Assembly (NCBI GenBank): GCA_037367405.1
Contig: JAZKJV010000682.1
Span: 248,001 to 312,000 of the forward strand
Reading direction: 5' to 3'
Source of the DNA: Ottelia alismoides
Taxonomy: Eukaryota > Streptophyta > Magnoliopsida > Alismatales > Hydrocharitaceae
DNA length: 64,000 nucleotides
The notes under the pieces were generated by a model. That model saw only the letters and a list, made by a program, of their open reading frames with translations, was not told the DNA's origin and did not search any database. Both the position numbers and the translations under genes were made by a program. How positions within the stretch are numbered: position 1 is the stretch's first letter; every line of letters begins with the position of its first letter. Shown piece after piece: positions 22,101 to 34,100 of the stretch.

Positions 22101-25100
22101 AATGGCCACGTTTATTCTCTGATTTACATTTTTTTGAAGTCTAAAACTTCGAGGGAGACACGCCGTGGTGCTCAAGGACCTTTCCTCTAGGCACGCCTAG
22201 GCGCTGGAAGTAGGTTGGGGCTGGGCCCAGACTCTTTCGCCTTTGCTTTGCGACGTCTTGACGAAGGAGGTGACTCTGGAAGAGGTTAGCGGGTCGTCTG
22301 GGATCTCTGATTTACATTATTAAAATTGATCAATTTATCAAAGGTATGCTTTGTTATAGGTGTCTCCTTTTAGATGCCATTAATGTTATGGTGTTTCAAT
22401 TGAAGCATCGATTTGATCCTGATTTTAATTCGACATATTACTTGAGATCGGTACCCACTTAAATGGTTTGGTGGTAGAGCAGTGTACCTAACACCCAAAA
22501 GGCCAGGGTTCAAATCCCCTCATGTGGGGGTTGCGTTAGGTATTCGACAATCAACGTAAAAAATAATCGAATCTTCTCAACATGGATTTAAGCAGGAATC
22601 CATGTAGTCGACCCTACTTATAGTGGGAGAAGGCTTCGCCATATTGCTTGAGATTAATATATAAAATAAAGAGCAGATTCATGTATTCACTTGTGGTGTT
22701 TTGCATTCCATCTCATTTGTGTTGCATTTTACCATTAATTTAAAATGCATAAAATCAAAAAAAATGCATGTTTATGGTAAAAATTAACATAAATTAATGG
22801 CAACATTCATTTTTTCATTAACATAAATTAATGGCAATAATAAGTTGTTAATTTTTACATCTTATTATTTATGTAAAAGTTACATTTCAAAACTTTAATT
22901 TTTATAATTTGAAATTTAACTTTTACATAAATAATAAGATGTTAAAATTAACAACTAGATGTACATGATATATATACTAACATATTTCTTTAATTATGAG
23001 ACAACCATGAATACGAATTTATTTGTTCAAAACACAACAAAAATGATGTATGACTTATTCTTCTATAATAATGAATAACAAAAATTTAAATCAATATCAA
23101 TTTAATTTTATTATGTTTTTTATACCAATTGTGCATCACACAGATTTCAGTATACAAGCTCATCGACAATGTTATACAACAACAACAAAGCCTTTTCCCA
23201 CAATTAAGTAGGATCGGCTACATGGATTCTTCGCCTCCATTCAGATCTATTGGGTCAATCTCGGACTTATATCCAAAAAACTAACATCCCTTCGTATAGT
23301 CTCTTTCCAACACTTCTTGGGCCGTCCTCGCCCTCTCTTAGCCGGCTCGACATCCCACCACTCGCATCTCCTAACCGGTACATCAGTTGACCTTCTTTGC
23401 AAATGACCAAACCATCTTAAGCGATTTTCTCGCATCTTATCCTCGATCGGAGCTACACCAACTTTCTTTCTGATTGCATCATTCCGAATCCGATTTTTAC
23501 GTGTATGTCCACACATCCATCTTAGCATTTTCATTTCTGCTACAGCCATTCTCTGCACATGTCTATGGTTCACAGGCCAACATTCAGAACCATAAAGCAT
23601 AGCAGGTCTCACGGCTGCTTTGTAAAACTTTCCTTTAATTTTTAAAGGAATTTTCTTATCACAGAGAATAGCGGAGGCTCCTCTCCACTTTAGCTAGCCT
23701 GCATTTATTATATTAGTAACATCTCCATCAATTTCCCCATCATGTTGCAAAATAGATCCCAGATATCTAAAAGAATCTCTCTTCTGAATGTTATCGTCAC
23801 CAATCTTTACCTTGATTCCTTCACCATTGCTTCCATCAAAGGTGCATTCCATATATTCCGTCGTAGCCATACTTATACGAAAACCTTTAGTCTCCAATGC
23901 ATGTCTCCAAACCTCAAGCTTCTCATTTACTCCATCTCTAGTCCTCGTCAATCAACACAATATCATCAGCAAATAACATACACCAAGGTAACTCATCCTG
24001 AATGTGACTTGTCAACTCGTCCATAATCAAAGTAAAAAGAAATGGACTCAAAGCTGAACCTTGATGTAAACCAATGTTGATATCAAAATAGTCAGTCTTC
24101 CCCGTCGGGGTCCTTACACAAGATAAAGCCCTATCATACATATCCTTTATGAGATTAATGTATAGGACAGGTAGTTGTCTCTTCTCCAAAACTCTCCACA
24201 GTATCTCTCGTGGGACGGAAGCATAAGCCTTCTCCAAATCAATAAAGATCATATGGAGATTCTTCCTTTTAGCTCTATAAATCTCCATTGTTCTCCTCAG
24301 CAAATGGATGGCTTCAATAGTTGAGCGACCCGGCATGAATCCGAATTGGTTTTCTTTTATTTGGGAAACTTGTCTCAACCTTCTTTCGATCACACGTTCC
24401 CAAATTTTCATAGTATGACTCATCAGCTTGACACCTCTGTAATTTGAACAATTTTGAATGTCTCCTTTGTTCTTATAAAGAGGCACCACGATACTCCTCC
24501 TCCAATCTTCAGGCATTTTCTTGCTTCGCCAAATAACATTGAATAGATTCGTAAGCCAAGTCAAACCACGCTCACCTAAAACTTTCCATACTTCTACAGG
24601 GATGTCATCCGGTCCAACACCTTTCCCAGGTCTCATAACCTTCAAAGCCTCCTCTACTTCTTTTCTTTGTATTCGTCTATAGCATGCACGATTCAAGTAA
24701 CTTTCACTACTAGCTAGATCACCCAAAGTGATCTCTCTATTTCCTTCTCCAATGAAAAGTTTTTTTTTGAAAGAATTCTCCAATGAAAAGTTTATGGAAG
24801 TATTGCTCCCATCTAGTCTCTATATCCTTCTGAGTAACAAGCACGTGACCTTCCTCGTCCTTAATGCATCTCACTTGAGAAAGGTCTTTGGTCTTTCTTT
24901 CTCTTGCTTTGGCCAACCTGAATATATCCTTCTGGCCCTCCTTAGAGTTGAGATTTTTATACAAAACCTCATAAGCTTTTGACTTAGCTTCGCTTACAGC
25001 CTTCTTTGCTTCCTTCTTCGCTATTTTATAGTCTGTGACAGTTTCCTCTGTTCTATCCTTAGACATAGTTTTAAAGCAAGCTCTTTTAATTTTTAGCTTC

Positions 25101-28100
25101 TCTTGCACCCCTTCACTCCACCACCAAGCCTCCTTTTGACCCGGAGCTCCTCCTTTTGACTCGCCTAGCATCTCTTTGGCTACCTTTCGGATACAAGATG
25201 CTACTGCCTCCCACATCTCGTTTGCACTACTGCTACGATCCCAAGATAAGTCTTCTAAAACCTTCTCCCTGAAAGCTTGATTGCTTCAGCGGAAGATTCC
25301 ACCACCTAGTTCTAGTGATCTTAGGAACCTTCCTTTTCTTTACCAGCCCTTTTATTTGTAAATCCAAGACTAACAAGCGATGTTGGGTTGTCAAACTCTC
25401 TCCAGGGATTACTTTGCAATCTTTGCAACACAACCGATCTCTTCTCCTCAACGCAAAGTAATCGATCTGTGTTCTAGTTGAGCCACTCTTATAAGTAATT
25501 AAATGATCCTCCCTCTTCTTGAAAAGGGTGTTTGCTATGAAAAGATCATATGCAGTTACAAAATCCAGAATGACTTTTCTCTCTTCGTTTCTATCCCCAA
25601 AACCATGTCCTCCATGCACACTTGCATACCCTGAAACATCTTTTCCCACATGTCCATTAAGATCTCCACCTATGCAAACCATCTCTCTTTGTGGGATTCC
25701 TTGTAAAATCTTATCCATATCCTCCCAAAAGCTTGTTTAGTCCTTTCATCTAAACCAATTTGTGGTGCAAAAACTGAGATGATATTCAGAATTTCTTCTT
25801 CAAGCACCAACTTTAGCAAAATAATCCGATCCCCAAATCTTTGCACCTCAACCACACAATCCTTCAAATCTTTATGAACAACCACTCCAACACCGTTTCT
25901 GCCCTTATCTTTACCTGAATACCAAAGTTTAAAGCATGTCTTCTCGATCTCCCTTGCTTTCTCTCCAACCCATTTAGTCTCTTGAAGACATAATATATGA
26001 ATCTTCCTTCTTTCCATTGTATCCACTATCTCCATCAATTTTCCAGTTAAAGTATCGATATTCCAACTACCAATCCGTAACTTCCTTTGCAATCTCTTTT
26101 GGACTAACTTCTTTACTCGCATGCGTCCATTATGCGAGAACCCTTGCAAATTTTGGACTGCATCCGGGCGATGATGCAGCGGAAATAGCTTATTTACCCG
26201 CATGCGTTCCTCATGCGAGAACCCTTGCAAATTTTGAACTACATCCAGGCTGCGATGTAGCGGCCCTTTGCCATTTTTCATTGCATTCAGGCGTTGCAAC
26301 GCGTCGCAAGTAGGGAACGCCCCAACGAAATCTGTATGTTTGCTTAAATCCATGTTAAAAGATCCGAACAGTTTCGAGATAAATTCATAAATAGTGTTCT
26401 TAGATGAATTTAAGAACACTATTACGAATTTATCTCTCCTACGCTGGCTGTCGGCTACCTAACGCGCAACCCTCCTCATTTACCCGGGCTTGGGACCGGC
26501 CACGGCTGAGTTCATCGACAATGTTATAGTATTTTAAAAATTTTATAGAATCTTTTTGTAACTTTTATCAAGCATTCTACTTAAAAAGTTATTTACCCAT
26601 TACATTTTTTTAAAGTAACAGAGACTTCATCTTGCCCTACTTGTTGTAGAATAAAGACTTCATCCCTACCACTTATATGGTATGGTGGTAGCGCATTGTC
26701 ACTATCATCCAAAAGATCAGTATTCATCCTCTTGTGGGGGTTTCGTTAGGTAGCTGACATCTAGCGTAAAAAATAGTCGAATCTTTGAATATGGATTCGA
26801 GCAAGAATCCATGTAGCCGACCCTACTTATAGGGGGAGAAGGCTTTATCATTTTTAATAGAGACTTTATCCTGTTGTGAAGCACATGGTAGTCTGCTAGT
26901 GTAAAATTAATTGTGAGAAAAGGTAAAGCAAAATAACTCATCCATTTTGATGCTACAAAAAGTTAGTCAATGCACGCCCAACAAGAAACAAATTTAAATT
27001 ACCTCCATAGTCCTTGTTCTCAACGTCAACATATGAATCGGGCAGCACAAATAGGACACCAGGTAGCCCTGTTACAAGAATGTCCAAGTTAATGAAAATT
27101 TAAAAAAGAAATTAGTTTACCGGGGTGATAAGTCACACCATGTGCTTACGACAGTTCCATGCAGTTCACAACTGCTTTGTCAATATGGCAAACATCCACA
27201 AAACAATCTAAGTTCAGGCCTTCATCTTTTACAGTGAAAAAACGAACCTTCCAGCTTGTTTGATGTTTCCTCGTCAATCTCGCAGCCAAACCCAAAATAC
27301 CGTTCACAGGAAACATTATAAATCTTCTTCTTTGCTTCCTCCTCACTGAATTACCATGTAATATATAAATTATCAACAGCAATAACTTGTTGAGCAAGTC
27401 ACAGACAATAATAAAATAATAACGTTAACTGAATGAGAATCATACAATATAATAGCTAATGTGTGTCAAATAAGCAGGACATCAACATTTCATTTTAAAA
27501 GCATAATAAAGACCAAAATATGTATAACATATCCATATGCAGAATGCATATGCATTTTTTAGTAAAAAGTGATCATATTAGTCAGTGATCATCAATCAGA
27601 TAATTAAATCAACACCACAAATTACAACAATGAAAAATAGTCAACATTTTGTTTAATAGCATAAGCTATACCCAAAAAAGTATAAAAATCCACGTGCAAA
27701 CCATATATAAATTCCATTTTTTAGAAAAAAGGATGATCGTATGGAAATTACAGATCATCAATGAAAAGATTAATAAGTAGCACAAATAACAATAAAAAAT
27801 TACACACAAGGTTTGGAAAAAAGGATGATACTTGTTTGCCCCAACATTCTTTTGATATTATATGTGCGTACTCACGTTTCTCGAAATCATGTCTGGCTCC
27901 TAAAAATTTGTGTCATTTCTCATCTCACATATGCCCCACCGTTAACTTCGAGCACTAACGATATTTGGTTTAACATCTTTTACATAAAAAATGTGAACTT
28001 TACATGACACCCTCCTCTTTCTCCTCCAGGAGTGTCTTCTTGGCAATAGCGGGCTTCCACCAAATGCAGTATGGTTGGACGTGATCAGGAAGGGGGCACA

Positions 28101-31100
28101 GAGGGCTCGTCCGGACTGAATGGTTTTTCGAAGTATTTCTTCGAGTTTTTAGAAGTACGGCGGGATGTTGTTGAGGTGATTGCAAAATTCTGTCCTGGGA
28201 TCGCTGGGTTTGAAAGGCTCAACAAGTTAGGTTGTTGTGTATTATTGATGGTGAATTTGTTGGCTAACAAACTCCGAGAAATCCGGAATTCCCTTATTAG
28301 TCCAGTACAAACAGCCTTTGTGATAGGAAGGATGATGTGGATACGATGGTTATGGCATCGAAGACTCCAGACTGAAGGACGGAGTCCAAGAATTGATGTG
28401 GAAGGTGGACTCCTCCACGGCATTCGAGAATGTGGAATGGTTTTTCCTTTGCAACTCCTTTCATGGGAAGGATTTCCCATTCCTATGCATAGTTTGGATT
28501 AGGAGATGTGTTACCCGTTACCACCTCCTTTTTTATTATTCTAGTTAATGGTCGATCCGAGGGGGTTTCTTTCAACATCCGGGAGAGCACGACCCAGTTG
28601 CCCCTTGGCTCACTTACTTTTCATCTCAGTGTCTTATCGCACATGCACTCGTTGTTACTTCGATTCGGGTGGTCTTGAGTAATCTTGTTCTGTGGTTTCA
28701 GAGGATTCTCAACTCGTGGCTTATCCATTCCAATCCTTCAATATGCAGTTGGCACTTTGTTCGCCGTATGAGAGTGGTGCCTGTGATGCCAAGTATTTTT
28801 TGGTGGATTCTCATATGTGTAGATCAACAAAGAGAGATCGATCTTTGTCATTTTGGAATGTAGGAGGAAGCAACGAAGGAGTGTGGCATCGTTCTGTGCT
28901 CTCCTAAAAATGAGTTGCCTAGTATGGCTTACCTAGAGTTGCATCCGGCGAATAGCAAGCTGATAGCGGTAGACGACAACATTGTGTTGGAGAAGCTAAA
29001 GCAAATGTGGGCGAGTTGGAAGGTGTGATATCTCTAAAAGGATGGTCGCTTGGTGCTCCTAAAGTCGTTATGGTTGATCCATGTTTTCTTCACGACAATG
29101 TTTCAAATGTCGATTTGGATCCAAAAAAGCTTGAGAGCCTCGTGTGAAGATTCTTTTGGTGTCGTTTTTAATAGGAAATCAAGAGGATGTTGGGATGATA
29201 CATTTGCAAAAGAGGAATAAGGATTTTGTTTAGGAAAAAGAGGGTATGACATCGAGAAGATGCCCACCCTTTAGCTTCTATATATTCACAGTAACTTTCA
29301 AAAAGATTTACAAAAACCAAAAAGTCTTTAAGCACTTAGCATGCTCGATCATATTTTCCATATGCATTCATTCCCCTGATGATGCAACGTCAGACCTAAA
29401 TATAGGGCCGAATTTTTAATTAATTTGAGTGGTCAATTTTATTTACGTTTATTTAAATTATCGTATCTCTAATTAAATAATTGAGATCGCCTGTGATCTT
29501 CAACAATTATTCGTAGATTTGATTTTAAATTTGGTCGGTTAATTGGTTAGAGTCCAATTAAGATAAATAGTTGTCAATTTAAATTAGTTTACTATTTTTG
29601 TAAACTCATCCCTCCTATATAAAGGGATGAGGGTCTAATGTTTTAGTCAGTCAAGTATTAATTAAAATTGAGATTTTATCTCCCTCTCTATCTCCTCTCC
29701 TCCTTCCCCACATGGTCTTCACGGTTCTCCTTCTTCAACCCCTCGTTACCGACGAGTTTTCTTCTCCTCAACCCTTCAAATTTCTTCCACCAAAAATCCA
29801 CCGTCAAAACTTAATTTCCAACGCCGCGCCAATTTTCAATCCGCATCATTTGGCATCAGAGCATGGCCTACAGATCGTCCTCACGATCTGACGATCCGTC
29901 CAGGCGCTCGCACCGACATGCATCAAGGGACCATCGCTCATCCGAACAAAAACGACGAGCCATCTCTGCCATCGACGCCTACAACAAGGAGATGGAGCGC
30001 ATGCTACGTGATTTGCAAACCAACTTCCATTCCATGTTTCGAGATCTTATGGCTGACTTCGCGGCCCTACGCGCCGCCCAATCAAAGCCTCCAACCACCG
30101 AAGCCGTTGTCCCGAGTTTTGATGAAGAAGGCCAAGAAAATATCGACGTCGTCAACAATATGCTTGCTGTCCAGGTCATCTCAGACCTGCACGCAGAAGA
30201 AAAGGGAACTCCAGCGCCCCCCGTAACCCTCCCACGGGTTCCCGACACCACTCCCATGCCACCGGCCTTCCCCGACTCCACCCCCGCACCACCTCCACCA
30301 CCCGCTGCACCCGTACCCCCTCCTGCCGCAACTCCCGCGCTACTACCAGCACCCCCTCCGCGCGCTAGCCCTCGCAGTTCCGTCTCCCCAACCCCGCCGA
30401 CGCCTACCCGGGCCTCCCCGATCCTCGCCGTGCCCCTCCCCTCGCACGCACCCTCTCCCAACCGCCGATCGCGCCCCCGTACTCCCCTTCCCTCCCCGAC
30501 TTCCCCGTCCCAGAACCGCTTCCCCTCCTTCACGCCCCTCTGGGCACCGCCGCTTTCCCCTCCCCAGCCAAAATCCCTCGCCTTCGCCCCACAACTGGCC
30601 CTTTCCACGTGCGCCAGCCCTCGCGACATCGACTCCCATAGCCGCCACCCTGCCGCAAACGCCCATCCGCGCCACCTTCTGCCCTCTACCACCCTCCGCG
30701 CCCTCAGTGTTCCCCTGCGACCCCCCAACAGCCCCACCGCCGCCGTCAGCCATCCAAGAGCCCGCCAATCGTCGCCTACTCGCCGCCACTGCCCAGGAGA
30801 AATCCTAGGCACCCTGTCAAAAGGAGTCGAGTCCCCTAAAATTGGGGGTGAGGGTTTGATTGGGGGAAATTGCAAAAAGGTCCCCCTGACAAGAGTTTTT
30901 ACTTAAAGGGCCAAGTGAAGGTTAAACTATGTTATAGAGGCATTGTAAGTGAAGGGGTACGAAAATTGCAGAAATGCCCTCCAATTGGGAAAAACTACAA
31001 ACGTAACGTTTAAAAGGATCTAATTGGGGGAATTTGAGGCTGCTATTTCAAGATCGAGTTCTCCAACAGCGTGCGAAGATCAAGCAATTCGTCGGGAGAC

Positions 31101-34100
31101 GAATTTTTAAAAGCGGAGGAGAGTTGATGCAGCATCAGACCCAAATATAGGGCCGAATTTTTAGTTAATTTGAGTGGTCATTTTATTTACGTTTATTTAA
31201 ATTATCGTATCTCTAATTAAATAATTGAGATCGCCTGTGATCTCCAACAATTATTCGTAGATTTGATTTTAAATTTGGTCGGTTAATTGGTTAGAGTACA
31301 ATTAAGATAAATAGTTGTCAATTTAAATTAGTTTACCATTTTTGTAAACTCGTCCCTTCTATATAAAGGGATGAGGGTCCAATGTTTTAGTCAGTCAAGT
31401 ATTAATTAAAATTGAGATTTTATCTCCCTCTCTATCTCCTCTCCTTCTCCTTCCCCATGTGGTCTTCACGGTTCTCCTTCTTCAACCCCTCGTTACCGAC
31501 GAGTTTTTCTCTTCTCAATCCCTCCTTTTCTCCACCGAAACTCCACCGCCCACATTACTTTATTTTTCGATGACGCGCCGAACCGGATTTGCATCACCTG
31601 AAGATAGAACATATTCGTGCAGGCCACATAGACCATAAGATAGTTGTCACACACGCTTTGGTCAGACTACCACCACTCCCAAGTACGTCAAGTGATCCCC
31701 AGAACTCATTCCAGCTTCCCGTCAATACCCTTTCTACCATGGTCGTAGCCTCCTTACAAACAGGACATCCTAAGAAAAGACGCTCAACACTTTTTTCTTC
31801 TGTCGAACAGTGTCCAACAAGTGCCATCACATCCAGGAAAGAATCGAGCTCTTCTATCATCAATCATAAGATTTCTCCTCAACAACTACAAAAAAAATAT
31901 TGGCGCGTAATTTTACCCTCCAGCTACACAAGCCATTGAATTGGTCAGATATCAAAGCATGGTATAAAACCCAGTATGATGGAAAGCATTAAACACATTC
32001 CGCACAATAAAACGCCCTTCAGACAAGGGTCAATGGCTTGAATGGCCACCCATCCCCCCTTAACTGGCAATGCCTCTAGTAATAGCAAAATTTACTGGAA
32101 CCGTTTATCCGAAAACTAAATACGAAAGGAGATATCGAACTACCACCAACCCAACAAGCTCCAACGCTAACCTCTTTGTCTGTTGCTATTACAAACAGGC
32201 GTGGAAAGCAAACCTGCAAAGGTCCAATCTCAGTCCAGTCGAAAAAATGTCTTTTCCCACATTAAGTAGGGTCGGCTACATAGATTCTTTGCATCCAATC
32301 AGATCTATCTTGGGCCATTCTCGAGCTCAGATCTAAAAAACTAAGATCCCATCAGGGATAGTACCATTCAACACTTATTGGGCCTTCTCGCCCTCTCGTA
32401 ATTGGTTCAACATCCCAAAACATGCATCTTTGAATTGGTGCATCAATCAACCTCCTTTGCAAGCCGCCAAACTATCTTAAGCGATTTTCTCTCATCTTAT
32501 CATATATTGAAGCTACACAAAATTTCTTTCTGATTGCATCATTTCGAATCCGATCTTTACGTGTATGATCACACATCAACCTTAACATTTTAATTTTTGA
32601 TATTATCATTCTCTAAATAGGTCTATAGTTTGCATGCCAACATTCAGATCCATAAGCATAGCATGTCTCACAGCTGCTTTGTAAAACTTTCCTCTGATTT
32701 TCAAAGGAAATTTCCTATCACATAGAACAATAGAGGCTCCTCTCAACTTTAGCCAACCTGCATTTATTCTATGAGTAACATTCCATCGTTTTCCCCATCA
32801 TGTTGCAAAATAGATCCCAAGTATGTAAATGAATTTTTTTTATGAATTTGATTGCGTCACCAATCTTCACCTCGATTCCTTCAACATTGCTTCCATCAAA
32901 TGTGCATATCTTTACTCTCTAAGGAATGTCTCCAAACCTCAAACTTTTCATTTATTCCATATTTAGACTCATTAATCAACACAATTTCATCCATGAATAA
33001 CATACACCAAGGTATCTCATCATGAATGTAATTATTCAACTCATCCATAATCAAAGAAAAGGAATGGACTCAAAACTAAACCTTGAGGCAGACCAATGTT
33101 GATGTCAAAATAGTTAGTCTTACCAGATTGGATTCCTATACAAGATGAAGCACCATCATACATATTCTTTATAAGGTTAATGTATGGGACATGTACTTGT
33201 TTCTTATCCAAAACTCTCAACGATATCTCCATGGGACAAAATCACAAGCCTTCTCCAAGTCTATAAAAATCATATGAGTATTCTCCTTTTCGATCAAAAA
33301 ATCTCCATTGTTCTCCTCAATAAGTGGACAGTTTCAATTGTTGAGCGACCTAGCATTAATCCGAATTGAATTTTGTCGAGAGAGATATGAGAGAACGCAA
33401 TAAGTTGTTTATTCATGAGGCCCTAGGGTTCTCTTATATAGAGGAGAAACATGTTGGGAAAATTATGTTGTATAGATAGATAGAAAAAAGAATATATATA
33501 AAAAGATAGAAGATAACTAATATATCAATATCCCCCCTCAAGTTCGAGCATAGATATCAATCATGCTCAGTCTCTGTAATGGCCCTCTAGCTAGAGCCTT
33601 AGTGAACACGTCTGTTTTCTGTTCGTCTGAGCTGACATGAGAGGTAGAAATGAAACTCTTCCGAATCATGTCTTGAGCGTAGTGACAATCTACCTTGATA
33701 TGTGTGATCCTCTCATGGAAGATGGCTTGTTGGTAATGAAAAGAGCAATATGTTTGTCGCTTTGGAGGTGCATGGGAAGAGGCACCTCAACAACTAGGCC
33801 ATTCAAAACAAAATGGACCCACAACATCTATGTACCCCCTTGTCTCATAGCTCTGTACTGTGATTTTGCACTAGATCTGGCGACCATCGTATGCTTCTTG
33901 CTCTTCCATGGTATCGAGAAGCTCCCAATGGACACTGCAAAGTCAGAGGTAAACTTCCTATCCTTGGCACATCTCGCACAATCTGCATCTACGCAAGTTG
34001 TAGCAACAAAGGATATGTCTCTGTTAAATAAAAGATCAATGCTAGGTGGGGTCTTCATATTCTTTGGAATCATATGGATTGCGTCTATATGTGCACGTCT

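Larger units (their letters stand above)
23177..26511 (-). mobile_element. Complete-length RTE-type LINE, copy R2, 3.3 kb
   Basis: The element is 3,335 bp between perfect 17-bp TSDs, minus strand. The 3' end is a short (TTG)n run (caacaacaacaaag on plus) rather than poly(A), as in RTE LINEs. Order on the minus strand: 5' UTR with a 61-bp hairpin (26436-26376), ORF from ATG 26353, endonuclease, RT, C-terminal region, 3' tail. It sits in MORF2 intron 3 in the same orientation as MORF2. It is frame-broken at several places, so not autonomous now. It is likely the parent type of R1 (15438) and R3 (32256). Confidence 0.93.
29380..31596 (+). mobile_element. Complete non-autonomous LTR retrotransposon, 2.2 kb
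   Basis: LTRs at 29380-29848 and 31125-31596 start TGATGCA and end GCATCA. A 5-bp TSD, cctga, sits at 29375-29379 and 31597-31601. The primer site TGGCATCAGAGC lies 2 bp after the 5' LTR, one mismatch from the initiator tRNA-Met complement. A purine tract (aaaagcggaggagag) precedes the 3' LTR. The internal region is 1,276 bp and holds one ORF with no protease, integrase, RT or RNase H, so mobility would need proteins from another element. It lies inside MORF2 intron 1, opposite in orientation to MORF2. Confidence 0.93.

Noticed and set aside
24749..24790. Short duplication ttctccaatgaaaagttt inside the RTE LINE as a nested insertion
   Set aside because: It is only a small tandem duplication with a T run; it explains a local frame change but is not an element.
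29979..30875. 298-codon glycine/arginine-rich open frame on the minus strand
   Set aside because: It is the antisense shadow of the proline-rich ORF of the LTR element; GC-rich composition keeps the opposite frame open.
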